Assembly (NCBI GenBank): GCA_947627855.1
Contig: CANQXR010000005.1
Span: 32,856-96,855 of the forward strand
DNA length: 64,000 nucleotides
Direction of reading: 5' to 3'
Origin: an uncultured Clostridia bacterium
GTDB lineage: Bacteria; Bacillota; Clostridia; Lachnospirales; CAG-274
This document shows, one piece after another, positions 36,153 to 45,198 of this stretch (positions are counted from its first letter, which is position 1; every line of letters begins with the position of its first letter). The notes under the pieces were generated by a model. The model made no database searches. It was not told the DNA's origin and worked only from the letters and a program-made list of their open reading frames with translations. The position numbers were made by a program, and so were the translations under genes.

Positions 36153-37196
36153 GTGGAGTGCAGCAAGGTCGGATTCGGAAGGACGTCAAAGGGAGAGGAA
36201 ACCGGTTTATACACATTTGCCAACAAATCGGGAATGAGAATGGCGGTGAGTGATTACGGAGCAACTTTGATATCTGTTGTTGTAAAGGGTGCAGACGGCA
36301 GGGAGAGAGATGTTGTGCTTGGGTATGACGATGTATCGGGCTATGAGGATGGCACTTTGTTTTTGGGTGCAACTGTGGGCAGGAATGCCAACCGCATCGG
36401 CGGAGCAGTCTTTGAGATAGCGGGGAAGAAATATGAGCTTGAAAAAAACGACAACGCCAACAATCTTCACAGCGGCTCGGATTTCTACGGCAAAAGGCTT
36501 TGGAGGGTGGAGAAAACAGAGGAAAACAGTATTACATTTTCTCTCCGAAGTCCTCATATGGATCAGGGCTATCCGGGAAATCTGAAAGCGGAGGTTGCAT
36601 ATACACTTACAGATGAAAATGAGATAATTATTGAGTACAGGGCAGCTGCGGACAGGGACACAATTATAAATCTGACAAATCACAGCTATTTCAATATGGA
36701 CGGTCATAATTCGGGGAGCGTGCTTGGGCAGCTTGTGTGGATAGATGCGGACAGATATACAGATACCGATAATCAGTCCATACCTACGGGAGAGCTTACG
36801 CCTGTTGTAGAAACGCCTATGGATTTCCGAAGGAAAAAGACAATAGGAGAGGATATAGAAAAGGATTACAGGGCGCTCAGGTTCGGACAGGGCTATGACC
36901 ACAATTATGTGCTGAACGGAGAAGGATTCAGAAAGGCAGCGTCTATGGAATCTTCCGAAAGCGGCATCAGAATGACGGTTTACACCGACCTTCCGGGACT
37001 TCAGCTTTACACGGCTAATTTTCTGACGGGAGAAAAGGGAAAAAACGGTGCGGCTTATCCGAAAAGAAGTGCGGCGTGCTTTGAAACCCAATATTTCCCC
37101 GATGCGGTTAATCACCGCAATTTTGAAAGCCCCATATTTAAAAAAGGTCAGACATATCACACAAAAACAGCCTACAAATTTGAAGTTATAGATTAA
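36153..37196 (+). CDS. galM: Aldose 1-epimerase (mutarotase)
   Basis: The 347-residue enzyme interconverts alpha and beta anomers of aldoses. The family residues are present: GRNANRI, NNLHSG, the catalytic histidine region NLTNHSYFNM, GYDHNYVL, and the catalytic glutamate in CFETQYFPDAVNH. The start is GTG at 36153, 7 bases after AAAGGAGGG. Its position after the GH3 glycosidase suggests processing of released sugars such as xylose, glucose or galactose. Cytoplasmic location is indicated by the lack of a signal peptide. Confidence 0.96.
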   Translation: MECSKVGFGRTSKGEETGLYTFANKSGMRMAVSDYGATLISVVVKGADGRERDVVLGYDDVSGYEDGTLFLGATVGRNANRIGGAVFEIAGKKYELEKNDNANNLHSGSDFYGKRLWRVEKTEENSITFSLRSPHMDQGYPGNLKAEVAYTLTDENEIIIEYRAAADRDTIINLTNHSYFNMDGHNSGSVLGQLVWIDADRYTDTDNQSIPTGELTPVVETPMDFRRKKTIGEDIEKDYRALRFGQGYDHNYVLNGEGFRKAASMESSESGIRMTVYTDLPGLQLYTANFLTGEKGKNGAAYPKRSAACFETQYFPDAVNHRNFESPIFKKGQTYHTKTAYKFEVID

Positions 37197-37269
37197 TTAT
37201 AATTTTTTCACCCGTTACAGGGGGTTATCCGAAAGGAAAAAATCAGAGTAATATTGCCGCTTTGCTTAT

Positions 37270-37315
37270 GAGAAGCTCTCCTTTGCGTATGCTCAGGGTC
37301 TGAGCTTCTCTTTTT
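37270..37315 (+). terminator. Terminator after galM
   Basis: GAGAAGCTC (37270-37278) pairs with GAGCTTCTC (37302-37310), followed by five T (37311-37315). It ends only two bases before the open frame of giant C. Confidence 0.8.
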
Positions 37316-37316
37316 A

Positions 37317-40300
37317 TTGGTTTATATCATTTTACTTTATGTAAATAAGGTGTCACCCGATCAGGCGGCGAATATCGTTAAGGACGCCATGCGGTTGGAA
37401 AGTCTGAGCGATGTGGCAATAAGAACCGACGAGGGCTTCCGTCCTGTTCTTCCGCCCTTTGCCATGACGAGGGAGCCTGCCCTTATAGAAAGAGGTCCGG
37501 CAAACAGGATAAATGCCAATTATAATACGCCCCCTGCCGTAGCCGCACGTTTTACGGCAAAGGTCAACGAAGCGAGGGTACACGCAGCCATCTTAAACGG
37601 CGAGCCGGGTATTACTCCCGCAGTTGGATCCAAGGCGTTAGCATATCATTCGGCATATTATGAATATTCCTCCGATATGCTTTTGGAGGAAATAAACAAC
37701 GATGCGCTCACAGGCGCTGAAAACGGCAGTGACAGTATTTTCCGCATTTTGGACGACCACCTTGCCAATATATACATAAACGAAAACAGTATTTCCGATT
37801 TGCTCAAGGCAGAGTATGCCGATGAATATAATGAATATCTGAGTGCAGGAAATATTGAGGGGCTTCGTGAACGTATTCTTTCGGACGCATCTGCTGTGCT
37901 GGATCGCTCCCTGCACCCCAACTCAAGGGATATTGTCGTATTCTCCAGTCCCGATCCGGAAGTCGGAACATTTCCATTATTTCCCGAGGTAAAGGAGAAC
38001 TCCGACACAGCATACATAGCTGCCGCATCAAATAAGGCGGCGTATATTTCCGCATTCGGAAGAACAGCTATGGATATGGCGGCTAAACGCTCTGAAATAT
38101 TGAATAATCCCAATTTCATCGTTGAACCCGACGCAGACGTACTTGCCGGACAGGAGGCGGAACGGCGCAGTGGCGAGGACGATCTGTCAGACCCGCAGGA
38201 ACAGAAAAATCAGCAATATCGTGAAACCTTCGGATATATAAAGGCGCTTACAAACTCTTCTGTTGAAGTCGGGGACGGTTTTAAAAGCAGGGACATACTT
38301 TCGGCAATTGACAGAGTATATATAGACGGAGGTTCTCCGCTGACGGATATGCAGATTCCGAGAAATCCTACGGTTGAATATCTTATGGAGAATGTTGTGC
38401 CGCAGGTAAATGACATAATTCACGATGCCATTGAAGAGGGCAGAAGCGTCAGCGTCCGTGCTGAGGGTGAAAGGGACTTGAAACCCGTATTGGGCATAAA
38501 TGATGTAAACAGCATAAGTTCAGGTAATCTGTTTTCCGCGGAAAGAATTGCGGAAGCGGACAGCTTTATAAAAAGAGCCAATGCCTTGGAGACCGATGTT
38601 AAAAAACTTAATGATGCACTTAATACAAATGTAAATAAAGTGATGGATTCGGGTCTGGACGGCATCAGTTATATATGCAATGTATTGGGTGACGGCTCCC
38701 TTTTGAATATTGACAGCGAAAATGTGACCGACAGGGAAATGCGTGCCCTTGTAGGCAGGATTTACATTGACGGCAAAAACATAACGGATATTGTAAACAA
38801 GCCCGTAAATGCCGCAAATATGCCCGATTATGTCAAGGCGGTAAAGGACGCCTTGTCGCCCGATAATTTAAGCTTTGTTACCGTAATGAGAGAAAACTCC
38901 ATTGAACCCGACCCAAAGCCTGTTGTTATGAATATTGAAAACAAAAGGCTCACGCCGGAGCAGATGGACAATTGGATGGCTAAGCTTGAAGCCGCAAAGA
39001 GCTATTCGGAGAATTTAAGGAATAATGTAATAAAAGAAGTGACCGCCGCCACCCAAAAAAGGAGCCAAACAATAGAAAAGCTTGTGGGGAAGGAAAACGA
39101 CCCCAACGCTAAAAAATCCGACTTCTTTGCATGGATAGACGATTATAACAATGAGGTCAGAGCGGCAAATCCCGGTATTGCGGAGAACGACAAAAGGCTT
39201 CTTACATATGACAGCGCTCTTAAGAGTATGAATCACTTTCATCTTTCAAAGCGTTCCTCTCTGCCGTTCTGCTTTATGTCATTGTATATGATGACCCAGA
39301 AGGACGAAAACGGCAATAATTACACTATGGACACTATATTGTCCGATTCTCCCGAAGCTTTGGCTGCAAAGAAGAAAATAGGACGTCAGTTTTTTGAAAC
39401 ATTTTCCACAAACGTACCGGGAGTTGAAAATCCTTCCGCCATCAACAGTGAAGCGGCGCTTAAAGCAAATGAAAACCTGAGATATAAATATGAATCCAAA
39501 ATGCTTCCGGCTCTCAGGGAAATGTCTGCAAAAATGGCGGAAATGAAGTTCCCCTATGTGGATTACAGCGACCCCGAAAGCATCAGGGAAAACCATATGA
39601 AACAGGCTCTTATGGGAAGTATGCTTATAGATTATGCACAGGATATGCATTCTTCCTTTATACCTTCAGCTATCGCTCAGGAGAAAGGGCTTCAGCCGTT
39701 TATACAGTTCAGCAGACGCAGGGACGGTTATATTATGTCACAGGCATATAAAAATGGCGGTGTGGCGGCAGAAAGTCCCAACGACCCCAATTTCGGGCTT
39801 AATTCAAACAAGAACACAATGGACGAGCTTGTGCATTATGAAAGTGTGGTAAATAGCTTGGGCAGCGATATGCTGAAGAGAATTTCCGATATTCCCATAG
39901 GCTATCTTGACAGAGGAGCCGCCGAAGCCATATCTTATCAGAACTTCGGCGAAGAAGAAAGAGAAAGTCATTCCGTTTTCGGTCCGTCCTCACTTCACAA
40001 TACGGAGGTAATACAGAACCCCGATGAGCGCAGAAACGCAAGAGAAGCTTCAAAAGCCGCCTTGCAGAACGGTCTGGATAAAATTAAGAACAACACACTT
40101 TCAGCGGAAAATACGCCTGTTTCTCAGGAAAGCATACAAAAATTTGTCGATAAGGTCGAGGCTGCCGAAAAGAAAGCAGAGGACAGGCAGGTAAGTCCTC
40201 TCACAAATCTCTATATGAACGCCGCTCCGGAATTTAACGTGGGATGCCGTCCTGCTCCAAGTGTGGAGCAGCTTAAGGGAATGTCAACGGCACAGATATT

Positions 40301-41012
40301 ATCCTCCCTTTCGGGCTTTCCGATTTCAGAGCTTGAACACTATAACGAACAGACATACAGAGCGGCTCTTGGCAAGCTTTACATAAACGGCAGACCTGTT
40401 ATGGAAATGATGGATTTCGGCAAAATTGACAATACCATGGAAAATATAAATAAAAACTTCACTGCCGGAAACTTTGAAGAGTTCAAAGCGGTCAGACAGG
40501 CAAAGGAGCTGCGCTATAACTATATCAAAGAGGAATTTGACAAAGCTGCCCGGTTTCTTGTAAAAACCATGGAGGATTCACTTGTGAAAGGCAACTCACG
40601 GGATTTTGTAATGCTTAAAACAGGCGATGAGTTTCAAGCTTTCAAGCCTCTTGAAAAAATTGTTATGCCGGAGCCTGAAAAGGTCGAAAGGCTGTCGGGT
40701 TTTAAAAAGCTTATAGTATCAAGGCAGGAGATAAATGATAATTTAGCCGCTGTAAATCAGTATGAAGCCGATAAAAAGACCTATGAATCGCAGCTTAAGG
40801 AAAAGAAGCTTATAAACGACATAATCAGCGATATAGACCATAAAATCGGACTTCTTAACAGCTCGGGAAGCAAGGCTAAAAATGTAAATCAGATAAGCGT
40901 AAATGTTCTTGAAGGCGGCAGCAGAAAAACCGTTACTTACGAACCTACAAAGTTCACAAATCAAAAAACAAATCAGAATGACGGCCCACAGGTTCATCAG
41001 GCAGGAAAATAA
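37317..41012 (+). CDS. Giant protein C (about 1230 aa), unknown function, paralogue of giant A; possibly 5'-truncated
   Basis: I do not recognise this protein. It shares the giant-A modules: motif copies near residues 150 (ANIYINENSISDL), 331 (DRVYIDGGSPLTDM), 480 (GRIYIDGKNITDIV) and 1019 (GKLYINGRPVMEMM). Several are followed by strands ending in KPV or RPV. A central block (LPFCFMSLYMMTQKD, about 645-660) and a C-terminal block (RLSGFKKLIVSRQEIND) also match giant A. The start is uncertain: candidate codons are TTG 37317, GTG 37350 and the ATG at 37389 after AAGGA, and none has a strong ribosome site. The first recognisable residues (VSPDQAANIVKDAM) correspond to the interior of a module, and the frame begins right after the galM terminator, so the N-terminus may be lost. 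No signal peptide is seen. Confidence 0.68.
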   Translation: MVYIILLYVNKVSPDQAANIVKDAMRLESLSDVAIRTDEGFRPVLPPFAMTREPALIERGPANRINANYNTPPAVAARFTAKVNEARVHAAILNGEPGITPAVGSKALAYHSAYYEYSSDMLLEEINNDALTGAENGSDSIFRILDDHLANIYINENSISDLLKAEYADEYNEYLSAGNIEGLRERILSDASAVLDRSLHPNSRDIVVFSSPDPEVGTFPLFPEVKENSDTAYIAAASNKAAYISAFGRTAMDMAAKRSEILNNPNFIVEPDADVLAGQEAERRSGEDDLSDPQEQKNQQYRETFGYIKALTNSSVEVGDGFKSRDILSAIDRVYIDGGSPLTDMQIPRNPTVEYLMENVVPQVNDIIHDAIEEGRSVSVRAEGERDLKPVLGINDVNSISSGNLFSAERIAEADSFIKRANALETDVKKLNDALNTNVNKVMDSGLDGISYICNVLGDGSLLNIDSENVTDREMRALVGRIYIDGKNITDIVNKPVNAANMPDYVKAVKDALSPDNLSFVTVMRENSIEPDPKPVVMNIENKRLTPEQMDNWMAKLEAAKSYSENLRNNVIKEVTAATQKRSQTIEKLVGKENDPNAKKSDFFAWIDDYNNEVRAANPGIAENDKRLLTYDSALKSMNHFHLSKRSSLPFCFMSLYMMTQKDENGNNYTMDTILSDSPEALAAKKKIGRQFFETFSTNVPGVENPSAINSEAALKANENLRYKYESKMLPALREMSAKMAEMKFPYVDYSDPESIRENHMKQALMGSMLIDYAQDMHSSFIPSAIAQEKGLQPFIQFSRRRDGYIMSQAYKNGGVAAESPNDPNFGLNSNKNTMDELVHYESVVNSLGSDMLKRISDIPIGYLDRGAAEAISYQNFGEEERESHSVFGPSSLHNTEVIQNPDERRNAREASKAALQNGLDKIKNNTLSAENTPVSQESIQKFVDKVEAAEKKAEDRQVSPLTNLYMNAAPEFNVGCRPAPSVEQLKGMSTAQILSSLSGFPISELEHYNEQTYRAALGKLYINGRPVMEMMDFGKIDNTMENINKNFTAGNFEEFKAVRQAKELRYNYIKEEFDKAARFLVKTMEDSLVKGNSRDFVMLKTGDEFQAFKPLEKIVMPEPEKVERLSGFKKLIVSRQEINDNLAAVNQYEADKKTYESQLKEKKLINDIISDIDHKIGLLNSSGSKAKNVNQISVNVLEGGSRKTVTYEPTKFTNQKTNQNDGPQVHQAGK

Positions 41013-41026
41013 TATCAGTAAAAAAG

Positions 41027-41057
41027 GCACAGGCTCTGAAATGAGCTTGTGCTTTTT
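41027..41057. terminator. Terminator between giant C and the M50-like gene
   Basis: GCACAGGCTC (41027-41036) pairs with GAGCTTGTGC (41043-41052) with one G-U pair. It is flanked by A5 on the left and T5 on the right, so it can work in both directions between convergent genes. Confidence 0.8.
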
Positions 41058-41078
41058 CAATATAAAATGTTATGTGAT

Positions 41079-41621
41079 TTATCTTATATTCAGAAAGGCG
41101 ATAATGTCGAATTTTGTAATGAATACTATAACCAATATTATCAGAAATATCACGGGAATACCTTTCCACATTATTTTGATATCCGCCGGGCTCATTCTCA
41201 TATGCAGTATGATCGATATAAAAAGATATATAAGCAATATAACTGCCGGTATGGGCAAACCGCAGCTGACCAGAACATAAATTATAATGCTTTCCGTAAC
41301 TATTCCGCACAGAACGGGAGCAATCGCCGACAGTGAATTCTGCATAGCTCTTAAAGCGGAGAAGCCCCTGTTGTGAAATTCCACACAGCCAAGGGAGTCC
41401 CCGTCGGGCTTAAAAAGAGATATTCTGTCAACCTTTGCCCCTGTCAGAAAGGCTAATAATGCGTGAGAAAGCTCATGATGTACTGTCCCCGGAAAGGTTA
41501 TGTAATTACAGAATACATTTGTGAATTTTGCCCCTGTCAGCTTTTTTAAAATCGATCTCAGAAATCTGTTGAAATATTCAGAAATAATCCCCAATATAGG
41601 TATAGATGCCGTCAATATCAT
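41079..41621 (-). CDS. M50-like membrane zinc metalloprotease homologue
   Basis: The 180-residue protein carries HELSH (H49, E50, H53), the zinc motif of membrane metallopeptidases, in a membrane-associated helix. At least three other hydrophobic segments follow (near 95-115, 120-140 and 155-175). The ATG at 41621 is chosen because GAGGTG lies 7 bases upstream; the frame is open to 41666 without a ribosome site there. Short M50-type proteins with HExSH near the N-terminus are common in Firmicutes and mostly uncharacterised. The second metal-binding motif (NPxG/LDG type) is not obvious, so activity is uncertain. Confidence 0.7.
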   Translation of the reverse strand: MILTASIPILGIISEYFNRFLRSILKKLTGAKFTNVFCNYITFPGTVHHELSHALLAFLTGAKVDRISLFKPDGDSLGCVEFHNRGFSALRAMQNSLSAIAPVLCGIVTESIIIYVLVSCGLPIPAVILLIYLFISIILHMRMSPADIKIMWKGIPVIFLIILVIVFITKFDIIAFLNIR

Positions 41622-41753
41622 ATTTTTCACCTCGCCAAAATCTGTTATTCTTAGATAATTATACACCCGAATGACAATAAAATCAAATATTTACTGTTTT
41701 TTTCCGCCTGCGTCAGGTCGTCCGGAACCACAGATGCTCCTTCGGGTCTGCCG

Positions 41754-41769
41754 TTTGTGTATACACAAA
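41754..41769. promoter_or_regulatory. 16-bp perfect palindrome upstream of the LacI-type gene
   Basis: TTTGTGTATACACAAA is a perfect palindrome, 20 bp upstream of the -35 of the regulator gene. It looks like a dimeric regulator site but not like the LacI/GalR consensus with central CG, so the binding protein is unknown. Confidence 0.45.
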
Positions 41770-41789
41770 AACCGTTTGAGAAATAGGGC

Positions 41790-41819
41790 TTGACAAAGGC
41801 GGTGGGTGTAAAATATAAT
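41790..41819 (+). promoter_or_regulatory. Promoter of the LacI-type regulator
   Basis: A consensus TTGACA (41790-41795) and TATAAT (41814-41819) are 18 bp apart. Transcription would start about 25 bp before ATG 41855. Confidence 0.65.
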
Positions 41820-41854
41820 TTTTTTTAGAATTTATGTGGGAATGGGGCGATAAT

Positions 41855-42838
41855 ATGACGATCAAGGAAATTGCGGAGCTTGCCGGAGTGTCGAGAGCTA
41901 CTGTTTCAAGATATTTAAATGACGGCTATGTGAGCGAGGAAAAGAGAAAAATACTGAAGAAGGTTATTGAGGAAAACAGCTATGTTCCCTCCACTCAGGC
42001 TCAGACACTGAGAACCAAGCGCACGGGCACCATAGGCGTCATAATTCCCAGGGTGAACTCCGAGGCAATAGGCGGAATGATTGACGGCATAAGCGATTCC
42101 ATAGCTGAGAGCGGCTACCGTCTTATGCTTGCCAACACAGCAAACAACGAGAAAAATGAAATTAAATATCTCAGAGCCTTCAATGAAAACTTTGTTGACG
42201 GAGTTATACTTATAGGCACCATAATAACCGGAGAGCACAAAAGGCTTGTTTCCGGAATGAATGTGCCTGTTGTCGTTCTTGCCCAGAAGGTAGAGGGGGT
42301 TTCCTGCGTTTATCACGACGATTTCAACAGCGTAAAGGACCTGACTGCAAGAATGCTTAAAAAAACCGACAGAATAGGCTATATAGGCGTAACCGAAAGA
42401 GATAAGGCGGCAGGTCTTTCCAGAAAAAACGGATATAAGACGGCGCTCGGCTCAAAGGGCATAAAATATGACGACAAATATATAGTAAAAAGCGATTTTT
42501 CCATAGAGGGCGGCTACAAAGCCTGCAATGAGCTTATAGAAAAGGCGCCGGACGTAAGGGGCATAATATGCGCAACGGACAACATTGCCGTAGGCGCTGT
42601 AAAGCTTCTGAAGGACAGGGGCATAGCCATACCCGACCGTATAATGGTTGCGGGAGTGGGAGGAAATATTTTCGGAGAGATGATAGAGCCATCTCTTACA
42701 ACCGTGGGCTATTACTATGATGCCTGTGGTCTTGAGGCGGGACGGCTCCTTGTTGATATGATAAAGGGAAAGACAAAGGCAAGAAGAGAAATTAAAATGG
42801 GCTATGAAATAATAGTCAGAAATTCCGCTCTCATTTAA
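41855..42838 (+). CDS. scrR: LacI family repressor, probable sucrose operon regulator
   Basis: The protein has 327 residues from ATG 41855, chosen because this methionine directly starts the LacI DNA-binding domain (MTIKEIAELAGVSRATVSRY) and follows a G-rich ribosome site; an in-frame ATG 21 bp earlier adds only a non-conserved stub. The hinge (YVPSTQAQTLRTKRTGTIGV) and periplasmic-binding-like sensor domain (about 60-327) are complete. It lies upstream of and in the same direction as the sucrose PTS operon. An operator-like sequence precedes scrA. Naming it ScrR is inference from that context. Confidence 0.85.
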   Translation: MTIKEIAELAGVSRATVSRYLNDGYVSEEKRKILKKVIEENSYVPSTQAQTLRTKRTGTIGVIIPRVNSEAIGGMIDGISDSIAESGYRLMLANTANNEKNEIKYLRAFNENFVDGVILIGTIITGEHKRLVSGMNVPVVVLAQKVEGVSCVYHDDFNSVKDLTARMLKKTDRIGYIGVTERDKAAGLSRKNGYKTALGSKGIKYDDKYIVKSDFSIEGGYKACNELIEKAPDVRGIICATDNIAVGAVKLLKDRGIAIPDRIMVAGVGGNIFGEMIEPSLTTVGYYYDACGLEAGRLLVDMIKGKTKARREIKMGYEIIVRNSALI

Positions 42839-42872
42839 AGCCCATATGCCGCAGACAGGAGGCAATAAGTAA

Positions 42873-43017
42873 GTGCGGTTTTTTGGCTGCGGTTTTCGAT
42901 CTGAACCGTGACGGCAAAGTCGATGGATCTGAATTAATGATAATGGAAGAAAGGTACAGAGAATGGCTCAGAAAAAAGGAAGAAAAAGACGATTTTCCCG
43001 ACATATATTATGACTGA
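42873..43017 (+). pseudogene. Small EF-hand protein, frame interrupted at a T6 run
   Basis: An open frame encodes a canonical EF-hand loop, DLNRDGKVDGSE, with D, N, D, K, D and E at positions 1, 3, 5, 7, 9 and 12, then a charged helix ending at TGA 43015-43017. Its only natural start, GTG 42873-42875, lies 10 bases after AGGAGG but is in another frame. Removing one T from the T6 run at 42879-42884 would join them into a 47-residue protein. This may be a real small calcium-binding protein with a sequencing error, a slippage-controlled gene, or a pseudogene. It lies 35 bp after the LacI-type gene. Confidence 0.5.
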
Positions 43018-43091
43018 GCCGATATCACTGAAGGAAAGAGTAAAGGAGGGCTTATAAAAAATTTCCATAAATATATTTTCTTTTTTTGGTC

Positions 43092-43119
43092 TTGTGTGAT
43101 ATCGTTTACATACTATAAT
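43092..43119 (+). promoter_or_regulatory. Upstream promoter of the sucrose operon
   Basis: TTGTGT (43092-43097) and TATAAT (43114-43119) are 16 bp apart, about 150 bp before scrA. The remainder of 43018-43270 is AT-rich leader without a gene. Confidence 0.5.
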
Positions 43120-43186
43120 GCGACATATTTTTCACATTTGGCAATAGTGCACAATTAAACCACCCTATCTTTATGTAAAATACATA

Positions 43187-43215
43187 TTTACAAAGTTTTT
43201 CCAAAGGAGTATACT
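43187..43215 (+). promoter_or_regulatory. Proximal promoter of the sucrose operon
   Basis: TTTACA (43187-43192) and TATACT (43210-43215) are 17 bp apart. Transcription would begin near the operator-like sequence at 43228-43241. Confidence 0.5.
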
Positions 43216-43227
43216 TTTATCATAAGA

Positions 43228-43241
43228 TGAAACCGATTCCA
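43228..43241 (+). promoter_or_regulatory. LacI/GalR-type operator candidate
   Basis: TGAAACCGATTCCA has the central CG and imperfect dyad symmetry typical of LacI family operators. It overlaps the expected start site of the proximal scr promoter, an ideal position for repression by the adjacent LacI-type protein. Confidence 0.5.
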
Positions 43242-43270
43242 CATCAACAATATTAAGGAGGTATGCTTTT

Positions 43271-45178
43271 ATGGATTATGGTTTAACGGCAAAAAAGATT
43301 TATGAGGGCGTAGGCGGCAAGGAAAATCTTGTTTCCGCCGCTCACTGCGCCACAAGGCTGCGTCTTGTAATCGGGGACAACGATAAGTGCGACAGCAAGG
43401 CAGTGGAGCAGATTGACGGAGTAAAGGGCGTGTTTTTTGCTTCGGGTCAGCTTCAGATTATTCTGGGAACAGGCACTGTAAACAAGGTTTATGACGAGTT
43501 TATAAAAATCTCCGGACTTAGTGCTGCCACAAAGGAGGAGGTCAAGCAGGCGGCAAACGCCAAGCAGAATATTTTCAAAAGAGCCATAAAAACCTTGGGC
43601 GATATATTCGTTCCCATAATTCCCGCAATCGTTGCCAGCGGTTTTCTTATGGGAATAATGGAGGCTCTCAATTTTATGGTAAACAATGGCTTTATAGCTA
43701 TTGATACCTCAAGCTCCATATACGTTTTCGCAAAGCTTTTCAGTAATGTGGCTTATGTGTTTCTTCCCATTCTGATAGCATACAGTGCAGCAAAGGTTTT
43801 CGGAGGAAATCCGTTTCTGGGCGCCGTTATAGGTATGCTTATGATCCACCCCGATTTGCAGAATGCGTGGACGGTAGCCACAGAGGGCGTACTTGTAAAG
43901 CAGAGCGTATGGTTCGGGCTTTACTCCATAGACCTTATAGGCTATCAGGGTCATGTAATCCCCGTTATAATAGCCGTATGGGTAATGTGCTTCATAGAAA
44001 AAAGGCTCCACAAAATCGTGCCTGAAATGTTTGACCTTTTTGTGACTCCCCTTTTAAGCGTTTTCATTACAGGTTATCTTACATATTCGATTATAGGCCC
44101 TATTTTCGTGCTTATTGAAAACAGCATAATTGACGGCATTCAGATGCTTATAGCCTTGCCCTTGGGAATAGGCAGCTTCATAATGGGCGGCTTCTATGCT
44201 CCCACGGTTGTGGCAGGCGTACACCATATGTACACAGTAATCGACGTAGGACAGCTTGCAAGATATGGCGTAACCTACTGGCTGCCCCTTGCTTCCGCCG
44301 CAAACATAGGTCAGGGCGCCGCTACTCTTGCCGTTGGTCTTAAAACAAAGCAGGCAAGAACAAAGTCAATGGCTCTCCCCTCAGCCTTCAGCGCATTTAT
44401 GGGAATAACAGAGCCTGCAATCTTCGGTGTCAACCTCCGCTATTTCAAACCCTTTATATGCGGCTGTATAGGCGGCGCATTCGGCGCACTCTTTGCATCG
44501 GTCACAGGTCTTGGAGCAACGGGCACAGGCGTAACCGGCATTTTCGGTATACTTCTCTGTATGAGTATGCCTGTAAAATACATACTTATGTTTGCAATTT
44601 CCGCTTGTGTTGCATTTATACTTACATGGATGTTCGGATATAAGGACGAGGAGAGCGCCGAGGTCAAAGCCCCCACAGCCAAAGTCCCCACAGCCCTTGT
44701 GGAGGAAAAGCCGGCAAAGGCTGATGAAAATGCAATTTATTCTCCCATAAAGGGAAATGTCATTTCAAGGGAGAGCATACCTGACGAAACCTTTGCTTCG
44801 GGAGTTTTGGGCGACGGCGTAGGCATAGAGCCTGAAACGGGAGAGGTATATGCCCCCTATGACGGCGTTATTTCCTCCGTTACCGAAACCCGTCACGCTG
44901 TCGGCATAACAGGTCCCGATGATATGGAAATTCTTATTCATGTAGGCATTGACACCGTAAAGATGAACGGCGATGGCTTTGAGCTTTTTGTAAACGAGGG
45001 CGACACTGTGAGAATGGGTCAGAAAATTATGACCTTTGACATTTCAAAGATAAAGGCTGCTGGTTACAGCACAACGACTGCCGTTCTCCTTACAAACAGT
45101 GACGATTATTCACAGTTCAATATTGTAAAAACAGGAAAAGTAAACAAATCGGATAAAATAATAGATGTACACAAATAA
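43271..45178 (+). CDS. scrA: Sucrose-type PTS permease, EIIBCA
   Basis: The 635-residue transporter imports and phosphorylates sucrose (or a related beta-fructoside). Domain order: EIIB (1-85) with phospho-cysteine C26 in AHCATRLRL; EIIC (about 100-460) with some ten membrane segments and the substrate-loop region GITEPAIFGVNLRY; a charged linker; and EIIA of the glucose type (about 495-630) with H542 and phospho-acceptor H557 in ILIHVGIDTVKMNG. The attached EIIA means no separate EIIA is needed. It is followed by scrB after 20 bp, which supports sucrose over other sugars. Confidence 0.94.
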   Translation: MDYGLTAKKIYEGVGGKENLVSAAHCATRLRLVIGDNDKCDSKAVEQIDGVKGVFFASGQLQIILGTGTVNKVYDEFIKISGLSAATKEEVKQAANAKQNIFKRAIKTLGDIFVPIIPAIVASGFLMGIMEALNFMVNNGFIAIDTSSSIYVFAKLFSNVAYVFLPILIAYSAAKVFGGNPFLGAVIGMLMIHPDLQNAWTVATEGVLVKQSVWFGLYSIDLIGYQGHVIPVIIAVWVMCFIEKRLHKIVPEMFDLFVTPLLSVFITGYLTYSIIGPIFVLIENSIIDGIQMLIALPLGIGSFIMGGFYAPTVVAGVHHMYTVIDVGQLARYGVTYWLPLASAANIGQGAATLAVGLKTKQARTKSMALPSAFSAFMGITEPAIFGVNLRYFKPFICGCIGGAFGALFASVTGLGATGTGVTGIFGILLCMSMPVKYILMFAISACVAFILTWMFGYKDEESAEVKAPTAKVPTALVEEKPAKADENAIYSPIKGNVISRESIPDETFASGVLGDGVGIEPETGEVYAPYDGVISSVTETRHAVGITGPDDMEILIHVGIDTVKMNGDGFELFVNEGDTVRMGQKIMTFDISKIKAAGYSTTTAVLLTNSDDYSQFNIVKTGKVNKSDKIIDVHK

Positions 45179-45198
45179 TTTGCAAAGATGGTGAGGAA

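Noticed and set aside
36207..37160. Minus-strand frame of more than 300 codons opposite galM.
   Set aside because: It lies within a clear galM gene and shows no motif or ribosome site.
41675..41814. Minus-strand frame reading YFSNGFCVYTNGRPEGASVV and continuing to DDLTQAEKN, which looks like a protein C-terminus.
   Set aside because: It has no start, overlaps a consensus promoter and a perfect palindrome, and I cannot tie it to a family; kept only as a possible remnant.
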